A stretch of 64,000 bases of DNA from contig NZ_CP014754.1 of NCBI RefSeq assembly GCF_001447155.2, positions 868,001 to 932,000 of the forward strand, written 5' to 3'. Source of the stretch: Marinobacter sp. LQ44. GTDB taxonomy: Bacteria > Pseudomonadota > Gammaproteobacteria > Pseudomonadales > Oleiphilaceae. A model generated the notes under the pieces. The model saw only the letters and a program-made list of their open reading frames with translations. It ran no database searches and had not been told where the DNA came from. The position numbers were made by a program, and so were the translations under genes. Each line of letters starts with the position of its first letter. Within the stretch, counting starts at the first letter, position 1. Below, in pieces: positions 53,315 through 62,603 of this stretch.

Positions 53315-54763
53315 TCAGAGAAGTTCCTGAAGTTCATCAAATGTAAAAGCTTTAAAAATATTCTCGGAACATAAGGATGGGAAAATCCTCATTACGTAAA
53401 CCCGGTCTTTATCGCTAACCAATGAAGCGACCGCTTTTACCCCTCTTCTGGAGGCCTCTAGCAGTATTGTCGATTTTCTGGCAATACACACTGAGGAGCG
53501 CATAGCTTCGTCAAGATCTTCTATTTGTTCAACATTCGGAAAACGATGTTTATAATCACTTGCTGCTTCAAGAGGATGCAATTTAACAAAAACCGTAACA
53601 CCTCTTTCAGTAAGCTCCTTTATAGTCTGATAGTTTACTTCAGGATCTCGAGGCTCCGTAAAAAAACAAACCCGTTCAATCGGTTCCGAAAACTTACTCT
53701 CACTATCAACACCGTACATTGCATCGACCACGGAACCTACATAAAGAAACTTATCTTCGTCGTACAACCTGTTTAGAAAACTGGCGGCCTCCGGCGTAAA
53801 ACAATAGAAAGTGGTACCCGCTAACCCACCAGGGAATCGAAACCCATATTCAAGCCCATGGGGCAAACAGACAAGCTCCTTTTTCTCTCGAGAACATACC
53901 CTGGTCTGAAGCAAAGCGAAGCGATCGTCTTTATCTCCTGTGTAAAAGACCGCGCGTGGAGACAACCGAACAACCTCATCCAGGCATGATTCGTAAACTG
54001 CTTTGTGTGCAATGCGTTTTACATAGCCCGGGAACAACGCAAGGGTACAAGAGTTCCCTAGCATAACTCTGCCGTCCTTTAGGAAATTTTGGATATCCCT
54101 TAATGCATGAAAAGCAGAGATTACGGATATTTTTAGAATATTCCCCCAACCCACAACCGAGTATATAGAAACCCCGGGAACACTGAGCCCACCGAAGTTA
54201 TCGACAAGCGTCACTGCTGATACGGCTCTTTCTATACTTAGCCTACACTTCTGATAGGCGGCCTTAGATCTGATCAGAAAGACCGCTTGCCTATCAGCAT
54301 CAAATGCTAACGTGCTATCAGGTTCTTTTCGTCTGACAAGATAGAATGGCAGAAGAAAAGCTAGGAAAATTATCGCAAAAAAGAAAAAAACAAATAGAAA
54401 AAATGATGAAACCGTCGTTAGAAGCCGGATTATTAGTGAAACCTGATGACCGATGTCAGCCTTGGCTTTAATAAAAAGGTTCTTATCGAGGAGCCGAGCA
54501 AAAAAACTAAACCGCGAGCGGTCGCTGGATTTCAGGAGCTCATAAAACTCTAGTAACCTGACATAATGGTAAAGAAAAATCTCATTAGAATAATCAGATT
54601 GACCTACAAAGTCATGGTCATTTAAGCGATCAATGAAGTCCTCCGTGTAGCAGGTATCGGTCGAAATACTTTCCATTTCTCCAGTAGCCTGGACACGCTT
54701 CAAACCCGAACGAGTAAGATACAAGCAACTCTTTTTATCTGCCAAAACAACACCAAATGACAA
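53315..54763 (-). CDS. Glycosyltransferase-like surface-glycan protein with central membrane segment
   Basis: A 482-residue protein not firmly assigned. Residues of about 105-145 hold one or two very hydrophobic segments (SSFFLFVFFFFAIIFLAFLL). The C-terminal half resembles a GT-B enzyme of the polysialyltransferase/CDP-glycerol transferase type: LVCLPHGLEYGFRFPGG, RVCFFTEPRDPEVNY, TVFVKLHPLEAASDY and a final CIARKSTILLEASRRG. The HP/LHP histidines suggest a nucleotide-sugar site, possibly CMP-linked. AT-rich, unlike wbjB. Confidence 0.55.
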   Translation of the reverse strand: MSFGVVLADKKSCLYLTRSGLKRVQATGEMESISTDTCYTEDFIDRLNDHDFVGQSDYSNEIFLYHYVRLLEFYELLKSSDRSRFSFFARLLDKNLFIKAKADIGHQVSLIIRLLTTVSSFFLFVFFFFAIIFLAFLLPFYLVRRKEPDSTLAFDADRQAVFLIRSKAAYQKCRLSIERAVSAVTLVDNFGGLSVPGVSIYSVVGWGNILKISVISAFHALRDIQNFLKDGRVMLGNSCTLALFPGYVKRIAHKAVYESCLDEVVRLSPRAVFYTGDKDDRFALLQTRVCSREKKELVCLPHGLEYGFRFPGGLAGTTFYCFTPEAASFLNRLYDEDKFLYVGSVVDAMYGVDSESKFSEPIERVCFFTEPRDPEVNYQTIKELTERGVTVFVKLHPLEAASDYKHRFPNVEQIEDLDEAMRSSVCIARKSTILLEASRRGVKAVASLVSDKDRVYVMRIFPSLCSENIFKAFTFDELQELL

Positions 54764-54781
54764 GTAAAGTTAGTACGGGCC

Positions 54782-55429
54782 TCATATCAAATCTCGCAAA
54801 CTGGCTACAAAATCAACACTATGTTCGTCACAGTACGACTTCCATCCGGCAAACTCAGTCCACTGGTTGACAAAAATAAAATCCAACCCTGCGTTAACAG
54901 AAGCCTCGTGATCATATCGGCTATCTCCGATAAATAAGGCCGGCTTCACAATACGCCCTGCTCGTAACTCACGGGCCAGAATCTCATCTTTAGTATCGGG
55001 ACTGCCATAGATACCGCCATCAAACAGATGATCCAAGCCTTTTTCAGAAAATACTTCCCGTAACTCAGCCTGGTCACCGCCAGAAACGATGAACCATGAT
55101 GTTGAGGGGGTTTGTTCGCGCAACTCGAATAATCCGGAGTCTGCTTCGCATTCGATTAGGCCCTCGCGAACCTTGCGAGCGTATACATCAAGCAACTCCT
55201 CGAGGCCCGGCCCGATAGCATCCGGAGGCACAAGCTGATTCAGGAAATACTCAAACTTCCGGTAACGAGAGACACCACCATTCGCTACGTGATGATCAAC
55301 CAACGCCTGTGCCGGGCCTTCGCCATAGGGCAGAGCCGCTTCATAAAAAGCCTTGGTTTTTACCTTATTCGAGTTCAGCACCACCCCGTCGCAGTCAAAA
55401 ACCAGACTGCCATAACCTTCAGTATTCAC
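54782..55429 (-). CDS. HAD-family sugar phosphatase
   Basis: A 215-residue HAD hydrolase. Motif I is LVFDCDGVVLNSN; motif III/IV LFIGDSRYDHEASVNAG. It overlaps the CMP-transferase gene by 4 bp (ATGA). A role as ulosonic-acid phosphate phosphatase in the same pathway is inferred from that coupling. Confidence 0.78.
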   Translation of the reverse strand: MNTEGYGSLVFDCDGVVLNSNKVKTKAFYEAALPYGEGPAQALVDHHVANGGVSRYRKFEYFLNQLVPPDAIGPGLEELLDVYARKVREGLIECEADSGLFELREQTPSTSWFIVSGGDQAELREVFSEKGLDHLFDGGIYGSPDTKDEILARELRAGRIVKPALFIGDSRYDHEASVNAGLDFIFVNQWTEFAGWKSYCDEHSVDFVASLRDLI

Positions 55430-56166
55430 AAACCATGCTTCCGTTTAAGGGCCACTTCTACGCCTGCGACATCCTCAGGAACATCCACAGCCAGGCTACC
55501 CGGCTGGGTTTCAATCATGAGGACGCGCTTGCCCAATTCCAGAAATCGCAGGATTTCAATATCTTCACAATGCTCGAGCTCACTTTTCCGCCCAAACTTA
55601 CGAAAGGCATTAAGCTCATCGCCGGTAAATGCATAGATACAAACCTGTTTCTTATACTTTGCAGGTGCGTTATCAGGGTCTTTATAGCCTGGCAAAGCGA
55701 CACGCGACATATAGACCAACTCGCCAGCCTCGTTGGTGATAACCTTGGGAATGTTGACGTTGCCAGGGTTTTCCTGGTCTGAGACCCAACTGTAACCGTT
55801 CACCACAGCATCTATATTCGCCGCCTTGGCCTCGCCTACACGGATAATATCGGACGGATTCACCAGTGGCTCATCCCCCTGCACATTGATGAAGATATCC
55901 GCTTCAATCTGTTCTGCCGCTTCAGCAAGCCTGTCGGTGCCTGTCAAAGCCCGCCCGCTGGTCATCACCGCTTGAAACCCAGCCGCGCCAACAACCTCCG
56001 CAATACGATTATCCTCAGTCGCTATATACACGTTCTCCGAGCCAACTGCCTTGGCAGAAAGCTCCGCCACCCACAGGATCATCGGTTTTCCGAGCAATGG
56101 TACAAGCGGCTTTCCCAGGTAGCGACTGGAAGCAAACCGGGCAGGGATAACAACGACTGTTCTCAT
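55426..56166 (-). CDS. KdsB-like CMP-sugar synthetase
   Basis: A 246-residue cytidylyltransferase of the KdsB type: VVVIPARFASSRYLGKPLVPLLGKPMI opening, VQGDEPLVNPSDI, and LEHCEDIEILRFLELGKRV. It activates a 3-deoxy-ulosonic acid as CMP-sugar. A housekeeping kdsB for Kdo should exist elsewhere, and this copy sits between an aldolase and a phosphatase, so its substrate may be a Kdo-like acid for the surface glycan. Confidence 0.83.
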   Translation of the reverse strand: MRTVVVIPARFASSRYLGKPLVPLLGKPMILWVAELSAKAVGSENVYIATEDNRIAEVVGAAGFQAVMTSGRALTGTDRLAEAAEQIEADIFINVQGDEPLVNPSDIIRVGEAKAANIDAVVNGYSWVSDQENPGNVNIPKVITNEAGELVYMSRVALPGYKDPDNAPAKYKKQVCIYAFTGDELNAFRKFGRKSELEHCEDIEILRFLELGKRVLMIETQPGSLAVDVPEDVAGVEVALKRKHGL

Positions 56167-56173
56167 GGCTTCC

Positions 56174-57772
56174 TCACAGGGCGTAAATTGATTGGGCAGG
56201 GAGTGTATACCGAGTGGGTGTCACCGCAACCAACGGCACAGCTTCTGGACAAGCCTGGTATTGCGACAACAGGCTTTGCATTTCCTGGCTTCTTGGATCA
56301 TCCGCGCCATAACCATCAAAGCCCGACATAAGAACCCGCTCCGCCTTGCCGCTGGTAACAACAGCCAGCGCATAGGCTACGACCAAAGAATTCGGAACAG
56401 AACAACAGTATTGACCGAATTCGAAACTGTCAGGCAGAACCTTGAGGCCGAAATCCAGAGTCTGCTTGCTGGCAAGTGACTCTCTAACATCTTCCGGCAA
56501 CATTGAGACCGGTGTTATCAAAGGTTGAGGCAGCCGAGTATGAGCCTCGCAATCAGCAAGCAGGCGCACCGGATGGCAGGCTACACGCACATCAATAAGC
56601 TCAGCGGCTATTCCGGACTGAGTATTGAGGGCGACAACAAGGGGATTCTTTCGGCGAATGTAAGACTCAATGGCTTCACGATGATGCAAAACACCGGGGC
56701 CTGAACCGAGAAGAAAAACTTCGCGCCCTTTGATCATGGAGGATGGGTCCCAACTACCTGTGGGCTCACCCTGGTAAAAGTGTCTGGCCGCATCAAGAGT
56801 ATTAAGGCTAAACCTCTTCCCTCCCTCAACCCTGAGGTGCTCGATGACCGCAAGGATATCTTCCTCGTCGTACCTTGAGTCGTTCAGCATTTCCTGAATG
56901 TAAGTAGGGTGGATGGAGTACTTTCCTGCTAGGTAATAATAACTGTTGGTTCCCCAACCGTAACGCTCCTGCATGGGTTTGAAGTGCTCCCTGATGAGGC
57001 GCATCAGAGGAACCATATTGATCGACGAACCACGCCGCTCCGCAATTTCAATCACCAGCTCTTCAGTTCTTGCATTGCCCGGCCCACGGCCCATTCCGGT
57101 GACTGTCGAATCGACCCAGGTACACCCTTCATCAAGAGCCGTTAGCGAGTTCCGGAGTGCCAAGCCCATATTGTCGTGTGTATGAATACCCAAAGGACCA
57201 GACCACCCCTGTCGTATCCATTGAATTACTTGCCGAACCTGATTTGGGTTCATCCCCCCCATAGAGTCCGCAAAGTACAATACATCTACAGGATATCTTG
57301 AAGCTTCTCTTGCGAGATCAACGACGTCTGACTCGCCCTTATCCGCAACCTGCATAAGGTTAAACCCTACCTGATAACCATGATTTTTTAACCAGTTAGC
57401 GGCAGGGAGGACATCCTTGAACTCATGCGAGTGGCAGGCAATACGAACGAGACTAAAGCGAGCTTTGTCTGCGGAAAGTGGAAACAGGGCTCGAAGATCT
57501 GCCTCCTGAGTGTCCTGAGAAACCAGCTCACTGCCATTAACCATCACGCCAATGGTCAATTCCAAAGGAATATTAAGGCTTGCAAGAAACTCATCCGATG
57601 TGTACGCCGCAGCACCCTTAAAGCCATCCACCTTCAATGACCGGAAGCCAAGCTCGACAATATCTACACCGCCCGCACTCATGGCGTCAAGGTAGTCTTG
57701 CACTAGGTTAAGGTTGAAATCCCATGCGTTATAATATCCACCATCTCTAAATGTACAATCTAGTAAAAACAT
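56174..57772 (-). CDS. HMGL-type aldolase fused to a DUF115-like domain
   Basis: A 532-residue two-domain protein. Residues 1 to about 320 form a DRE-TIM aldolase/acyltransferase barrel: LLDCTFRDGGYYN, VDIVELGFRS, GIHTHDNMGLALRNSL and DSTVTGMGRGPGNARTE. These are 4-hydroxy-2-oxovalerate-aldolase-like, hence probably pyruvate chemistry. Residues from about 345 (VFLLGSGPGVLHHREAI ... VPNSLVVAYALAVV ... RVLMSGFDGYG) echo the GSGPS and FGTDFGF core of Maf/DUF115 proteins. It lies 7 bp before the KdsB-like gene. The combination suggests a new route to a 2-keto-3-deoxy sugar acid (inference). Confidence 0.75.
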   Translation of the reverse strand: MFLLDCTFRDGGYYNAWDFNLNLVQDYLDAMSAGGVDIVELGFRSLKVDGFKGAAAYTSDEFLASLNIPLELTIGVMVNGSELVSQDTQEADLRALFPLSADKARFSLVRIACHSHEFKDVLPAANWLKNHGYQVGFNLMQVADKGESDVVDLAREASRYPVDVLYFADSMGGMNPNQVRQVIQWIRQGWSGPLGIHTHDNMGLALRNSLTALDEGCTWVDSTVTGMGRGPGNARTEELVIEIAERRGSSINMVPLMRLIREHFKPMQERYGWGTNSYYYLAGKYSIHPTYIQEMLNDSRYDEEDILAVIEHLRVEGGKRFSLNTLDAARHFYQGEPTGSWDPSSMIKGREVFLLGSGPGVLHHREAIESYIRRKNPLVVALNTQSGIAAELIDVRVACHPVRLLADCEAHTRLPQPLITPVSMLPEDVRESLASKQTLDFGLKVLPDSFEFGQYCCSVPNSLVVAYALAVVTSGKAERVLMSGFDGYGADDPRSQEMQSLLSQYQACPEAVPLVAVTPTRYTLPAQSIYAL

Positions 57773-57826
57773 TTTAAGAGCACCTCAAAAAAATACTATG
57801 CGAGCATAAAACTAGAGAAAACGCAG

Positions 57827-59086
57827 CTAATTCGAACTCACACTGTGAGAACGAAAACGAAACCTAAGAAACCAAAATGCCAAAAAGCTATAAAGAACAC
57901 CCAAACTAAACTGCACATTCGACAAATAGTTATTAGTGAAAAACAATGCAGGAACAGTAATCAAAGAACCAAAACAAATAAACCTGTGAAAATCAACCTG
58001 CCCGAACTTGGGTGAAAAACATCTAACCAGGAAATAAAAAACAAAGCAAAAAATCAAAACCCCAACATAACTAAAGTCATACAACAGGGTTGCCACTAGC
58101 CCATTGAAGCTTGAAGCGCTACCATGTAAAGTCTGATATCTCAAATCCACATAAGAATTAACATCAAAGCCTAACCGAACAAACGCTTCGTCGAACAAGG
58201 ATCGAGAAGACTTACCATACCATAGTTTATCCAAAGTAAAGTTTCGCATCACTTCTGTACTGTTACCTACCCACTGGGAGAAATAATCAAATATAGAGTG
58301 GAGCGATCTGTTTCTAACAAAACCATCATCCGCTGCTGAATAGTAAGAAGATTCAGAAAACCTTAAATTAGTTATGAAGTAAAAGGCAAAAAAAATAGAC
58401 CCAAAAACGAAAAATGCAAAAACATTGATTTTATTTCTTATTCGAGAACCGATTGCAGAATACGCATACAAGTAAAAAAACAAATACATCAAAACAAACT
58501 GAACTATTGCGGCCCTTGACAAGCCATGAAGACCTGCAAGCGGAACATTTAAAGAAAGAATCAAAAACAAAACGCTTAGAGTTAATCTATTTCTTATTAG
58601 AAAGTAGAAGTGAAATGCGAGCGACAAAACTCCCAGTGGCGACGCAAAATTTGCAAACCTAACTAAATAAGGATTTACCCACTGCCTAATAAGTGCCGCG
58701 GCCTCTCCCTCATTTTTATATTCGGTTATATCGGCTCCACTGAGCACAATATACGAGAACGACTTGTAAACAATTAATAAATTAATGAGAAATGAAAAAG
58801 ATGAAAAAATTAAAACAAAATAAAGCAAAAACTTAAAAGAACCAGAGCTCAAAGGATCAAAAACCCGAACAACAGAGTAGCCTCGAAAAGACGAACAGAT
58901 TACAAACAAAACAAAAACAGTAAACAAAACATTAAAAAGATCAAGAAACCCTTGGATCTCCAGAAAATTCCCAACAAGTAAACCGGAAAATATCGAAAAA
59001 GATATAAACAGTAAAAGATAGAAGGCAACAGGTCTATCCCTTACGAACCGAAGTGAATAGAGAAAAAATGATAAAAAATATAGCAT
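57827..59086 (-). CDS. wzy: O-antigen polymerase Wzy-like
   Basis: A 419-residue, very hydrophobic and AT-rich protein with about 11 membrane segments and a larger loop near residues 225-300 (SESSYYSAADDGFVRNRSLHS). Such a layout fits Wzy. No sequence motif defines the family, so the call rests on topology and locus. Confidence 0.75.
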   Translation of the reverse strand: MLYFLSFFLYSLRFVRDRPVAFYLLLFISFSIFSGLLVGNFLEIQGFLDLFNVLFTVFVLFVICSSFRGYSVVRVFDPLSSGSFKFLLYFVLIFSSFSFLINLLIVYKSFSYIVLSGADITEYKNEGEAAALIRQWVNPYLVRFANFASPLGVLSLAFHFYFLIRNRLTLSVLFLILSLNVPLAGLHGLSRAAIVQFVLMYLFFYLYAYSAIGSRIRNKINVFAFFVFGSIFFAFYFITNLRFSESSYYSAADDGFVRNRSLHSIFDYFSQWVGNSTEVMRNFTLDKLWYGKSSRSLFDEAFVRLGFDVNSYVDLRYQTLHGSASSFNGLVATLLYDFSYVGVLIFCFVFYFLVRCFSPKFGQVDFHRFICFGSLITVPALFFTNNYLSNVQFSLGVLYSFLAFWFLRFRFRSHSVSSN

Positions 59087-59174
59087 CAGACAAACGTGCC
59101 TAGTTGTCGAACAAAAATATCAAATATTCTGGAATTTAAAAATGACTTCAGATTTCGACACTCAGAATCAACCA

Positions 59175-60581
59175 TCACTTTTTAGGATTGACAAAAATAA
59201 CACCTGAACGCACAGAAATATCAGCCTTACTACCACCAACCGAACCCCATTGATCATATATAAAACTCTTATTAAATCCTGAACCCTTATCTTCACTACC
59301 CACTTTTAAAAAACAAGACCTTATAGAATAAAAAAACTTTCTAGAAAAATAGAACAAAAAATCACGGTCTAAACCCGAGCTTATTAAGCTTAAAACTGTT
59401 TTACTCTTGAGAAAGTGCTCATTGAGATCCTCACATATTTTATCAATCGCATTAAACTCGCTTCTTGAGTTTTTCACATAAGGAAACAATAACTCAGCAT
59501 CTTTACGTAAAGAAGCTCTCGGTTGAGCAAGCAAGCGTTTAAAAGCAATTTCCAGCTCAGCAAAATCTCTGACCTTCTCGCCAACTTCAGATGCACCTGC
59601 AATGGCATGATCACCGGTATCTCGCGGTGAGAAGTTTATTGAGGGGACACCAATAACCGCGGCTTCCACACCGCTTGTGCTTTCCGAATGGATAAACAAA
59701 TTTGCTTGTTCGAGAGCCCGAGAAAGGTCTCCCGACTTATCTACTATAACATTGTCCAGAAATCGATAAATTGATCTATAAAGTGACGCATCTTCGCCCG
59801 GGTGAGGCCTGAAAAGAAACTGAGTATCGGGGTTACTACTTGCAAGACGGTATACTGCGTCAATAAATTGAGCCCTTTCTATAGAAACCGCACACCACCG
59901 CTTGACCTGTTCTCCAAATAATTCGCCTTCAGAAACTCCCGAAGCGCCCTCCGCCTGAAGTCTGATATTCAGAAAATTCTCTGATATCAGCGATATATCG
60001 TCTTTAGCGGGGGAAATACCTGCAAAACGACTACAAACCAGAACATACTTACTGCCTGGTTCGCAACCATTGTTATTCTCCATTCTGGACTTCCTTTGAG
60101 CTTCTAGAAATCTCAGGTAATCCAACCGTGGAGCACCTGTAACGCTCAAATCGCAATCTTCATAAGTTCTATCGAAAACCGTTCTTTGCCTATCCCCCCA
60201 GAAGTAAACTTTTTTAAGGAATGGCCGAGAGAAGTACTCTTCAGGATAGATTCTTTTTACCGCTGACTCATACTCGTTTTTGTAATAAAATGCCCCCTCA
60301 TCGTGAAGAAAGTACATCGATGAAGCAGTTTTCTGAATTTTTTTTATCAGATCCAAATCAAACCGCCCCCTTCCAGTATTTCCTCCAAACCGTCCAAATA
60401 TCAGAGCACCCCGCATCAATGATAGAACGAGATAAATATCGTGAGGCTTACCCAGCACAGTAGAAATACCTTCGTCAGCAAGTTTTTTTGCCATCAACAA
60501 CCGCCAACCTAAATCCCTACGAGGCGAATCGACCGAACTTAACACCACTTTTTTGGACCGAAAAAATTTTATAGGAATCAT
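59175..60581 (-). CDS. Surface-carbohydrate glycosyltransferase-like protein (GT-B)
   Basis: A 468-residue soluble protein. The C-half carries FLFRPHPGEDASLY and IHSESTSGVEAAVIGVPSINFSPRD, a donor-site pattern shared with capsule and surface-carbohydrate GT-B enzymes. The N-half has an acceptor-like domain with FLHDEGAFYYKNEY. AT-rich. The sugar it transfers cannot be read from sequence. Confidence 0.62.
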   Translation of the reverse strand: MIPIKFFRSKKVVLSSVDSPRRDLGWRLLMAKKLADEGISTVLGKPHDIYLVLSLMRGALIFGRFGGNTGRGRFDLDLIKKIQKTASSMYFLHDEGAFYYKNEYESAVKRIYPEEYFSRPFLKKVYFWGDRQRTVFDRTYEDCDLSVTGAPRLDYLRFLEAQRKSRMENNNGCEPGSKYVLVCSRFAGISPAKDDISLISENFLNIRLQAEGASGVSEGELFGEQVKRWCAVSIERAQFIDAVYRLASSNPDTQFLFRPHPGEDASLYRSIYRFLDNVIVDKSGDLSRALEQANLFIHSESTSGVEAAVIGVPSINFSPRDTGDHAIAGASEVGEKVRDFAELEIAFKRLLAQPRASLRKDAELLFPYVKNSRSEFNAIDKICEDLNEHFLKSKTVLSLISSGLDRDFLFYFSRKFFYSIRSCFLKVGSEDKGSGFNKSFIYDQWGSVGGSKADISVRSGVIFVNPKK

Positions 60582-60657
60582 GCTATTGGCAAAGCCTATT
60601 GAATAATAATTTTTTTACATCACAGAAAGAACGAGGCAGGAATAAAGATTCATATAC

Positions 60658-61896
60658 TTAAAAATTCAAGCCAACATCCAACCTCGATTTTTTCCATTTA
60701 CTGTATTTAATTGATCCTGAAACGGCACAACCGACAATCATAGCCGAAGTCACGGCCCAATAAGGATTGTAACGTGCTAATACAAAAACCGTAACAGAAG
60801 CGACAGCCAAACCTACCACGTTTGCAACTATAATAATCCTGTCTTGTAATGTCGCATAGAGAGCGTACTGATATATATATCCAGCCAGAAAAACACTTAC
60901 CGAAAATAGCATTCCATAAAAAAGAATAATATTATCATAATAGATTCTCTCGGTGATCATTGAAAACACGATAGGCACTGAGAGAGAGATAGAAACTATC
61001 ATAACAAACATCCATAAAAAAGCTTGCTTCTCCATGTTTTTATAGACACTCTTAAACTCAGAAAAATCACCTCGCTTATAGGCTTTCATCATCCTCGGGT
61101 AATAGAATACGAACACCCCAGACTCCATAAAGGATAGCATTGCAGCCGCAATGCTCATGTAAACACTGTACGCACCAAGTAAAGCCAAACCATTCAAGGC
61201 CTCGAAAGCATAACGATCGAATGTAAATATGGCCCTTGCTGAGATCGAAGATACCAATAAAGGGATTGCAATCAAGATACCTCGTCTTATCCACTTCCAG
61301 TCCGGACTTAAAACGGAATTCTTCCAATCAAGTTTGAGTAAAGGAGCAACCCCAAATACTATCCCCAAGGCTGCGCCGAAGACCCAAAAAATCAGCAAAG
61401 TTTCTATATTTCTCGCGGCTGGGAACATCCACATCGCCAAAATGTAGAATACTGCCCAGAGCGCCTGCTTGATAAAAATTACTATAGTAGCCAACATCGG
61501 ATTTTCGGACGCTACCAACAGGCGCATTAACTCCGAAGATAGATGTTCCAGAACTATAAGAACCAAAAACCCCGCCAAAAGCTCCAATGGTAAATGCCCG
61601 AACAGGAAAAGCAGGCTTAAAATGGGCAGAACCAAAAGATACATGATTCCAAAGAAAAGAACCTGGCTTGAAATAAGCCGAGGCCAATCACTTTTCGGCT
61701 TACCGACAAGGTCTCTCGTGCTATATGCATAAAACTCGAAGCCTACAAAGTAGATTGAGTAAGAGACTGTAACTGCAATAAGACCGTAAAGCCCTACTTC
61801 TTCAGGCGGCAGGTAGACTGCCAGGCAGATTATCAAAAAGAACTTTATCGCTAACGTGAGTCCTCGCAGGCTTACATTAATTAACCGGAGCCTCAT
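60658..61896 (-). CDS. wzx: O-unit flippase Wzx-like
   Basis: A 412-residue membrane protein with about 12 segments and the polysaccharide-transporter/MOP layout (start RLRLINVSLRGLTLAIKFFLIICLAVYL; SFMESGVFVFYYPRMMKAY). It would move lipid-linked O-units to the periplasm. It overlaps legF by ATGA. Confidence 0.85.
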   Translation of the reverse strand: MRLRLINVSLRGLTLAIKFFLIICLAVYLPPEEVGLYGLIAVTVSYSIYFVGFEFYAYSTRDLVGKPKSDWPRLISSQVLFFGIMYLLVLPILSLLFLFGHLPLELLAGFLVLIVLEHLSSELMRLLVASENPMLATIVIFIKQALWAVFYILAMWMFPAARNIETLLIFWVFGAALGIVFGVAPLLKLDWKNSVLSPDWKWIRRGILIAIPLLVSSISARAIFTFDRYAFEALNGLALLGAYSVYMSIAAAMLSFMESGVFVFYYPRMMKAYKRGDFSEFKSVYKNMEKQAFLWMFVMIVSISLSVPIVFSMITERIYYDNIILFYGMLFSVSVFLAGYIYQYALYATLQDRIIIVANVVGLAVASVTVFVLARYNPYWAVTSAMIVGCAVSGSIKYSKWKKSRLDVGLNF

Positions 61897-62603
61897 GCCT
61901 TTATTGCCATGGTTTTAATTAAATGCTCACATATCCTGAAATCTACTGCCTCATCGATATCTATTGACCGTGCCTTCGGCATTACCCAAGCCCTGACACT
62001 ATCCGTGAATAGACGCCCTGTTTCTCGCAGGGTCTTTTCAGCGGTGACGTAAACTGCACCATTCAAACGATATTCTTTTCGGTAATCCTGCGAACGTTTA
62101 CCGGTCAAATCCACGCCTTTCAAATGACCACTATCGCTGATCGTGCCAATCCAGGCTGTTGGGTGGTCCACCTCGCACACACTTACTACTGTGTCACCAC
62201 TCCCACTGTGCTCATAGGTCTCTACCGCAGCTCGAATGTCTTCAGCCGACCTGAGTGGGGATGTGGGCTGGAGTAGAATCAGTGTTTTTGCGGAATACCC
62301 GGCTTGCTGGTCAGCATCAAGCGCCTCTTTTAGCACATCGGCGGTCGTGGCGTGGTCGGTTGCCAGCTCGGCGGGACGTTTATGGGCGATCAGGCCCCTG
62401 TCAGCATAGCGCCTGGCAATGGACAATATTTCCTCATCATCGCTGGTCACCATTATGCGAGCGGTCAACCCAGTTTCTAGCGCCGCCTCAATCGTCCAAC
62501 AAATCAGCGGCTTTCCCGCGAGCGGCAGAACATTCTTGCGCGGTAATCGCTTGCTACCGCCCCGCGCGGGAATAACGATGAGTCTCTCGCTGGGCTCAGT
62601 CAT
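61893..62603 (-). CDS. legF: CMP-legionaminic (nonulosonic) acid synthetase, NeuA/LegF-like
   Basis: A 236-residue cytidylyltransferase: LIVIPARGGSKRLPRKNVLPLAGKPLI, then LILLQPTSPLRSAEDI and the later DIDEAVDFRI. It couples CTP to a nonulosonic acid. The two genes just upstream match ptmE and legG, so legionaminic acid is more likely than sialic or pseudaminic acid. Confidence 0.88.
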   Translation of the reverse strand: MTEPSERLIVIPARGGSKRLPRKNVLPLAGKPLICWTIEAALETGLTARIMVTSDDEEILSIARRYADRGLIAHKRPAELATDHATTADVLKEALDADQQAGYSAKTLILLQPTSPLRSAEDIRAAVETYEHSGSGDTVVSVCEVDHPTAWIGTISDSGHLKGVDLTGKRSQDYRKEYRLNGAVYVTAEKTLRETGRLFTDSVRAWVMPKARSIDIDEAVDFRICEHLIKTMAIKA

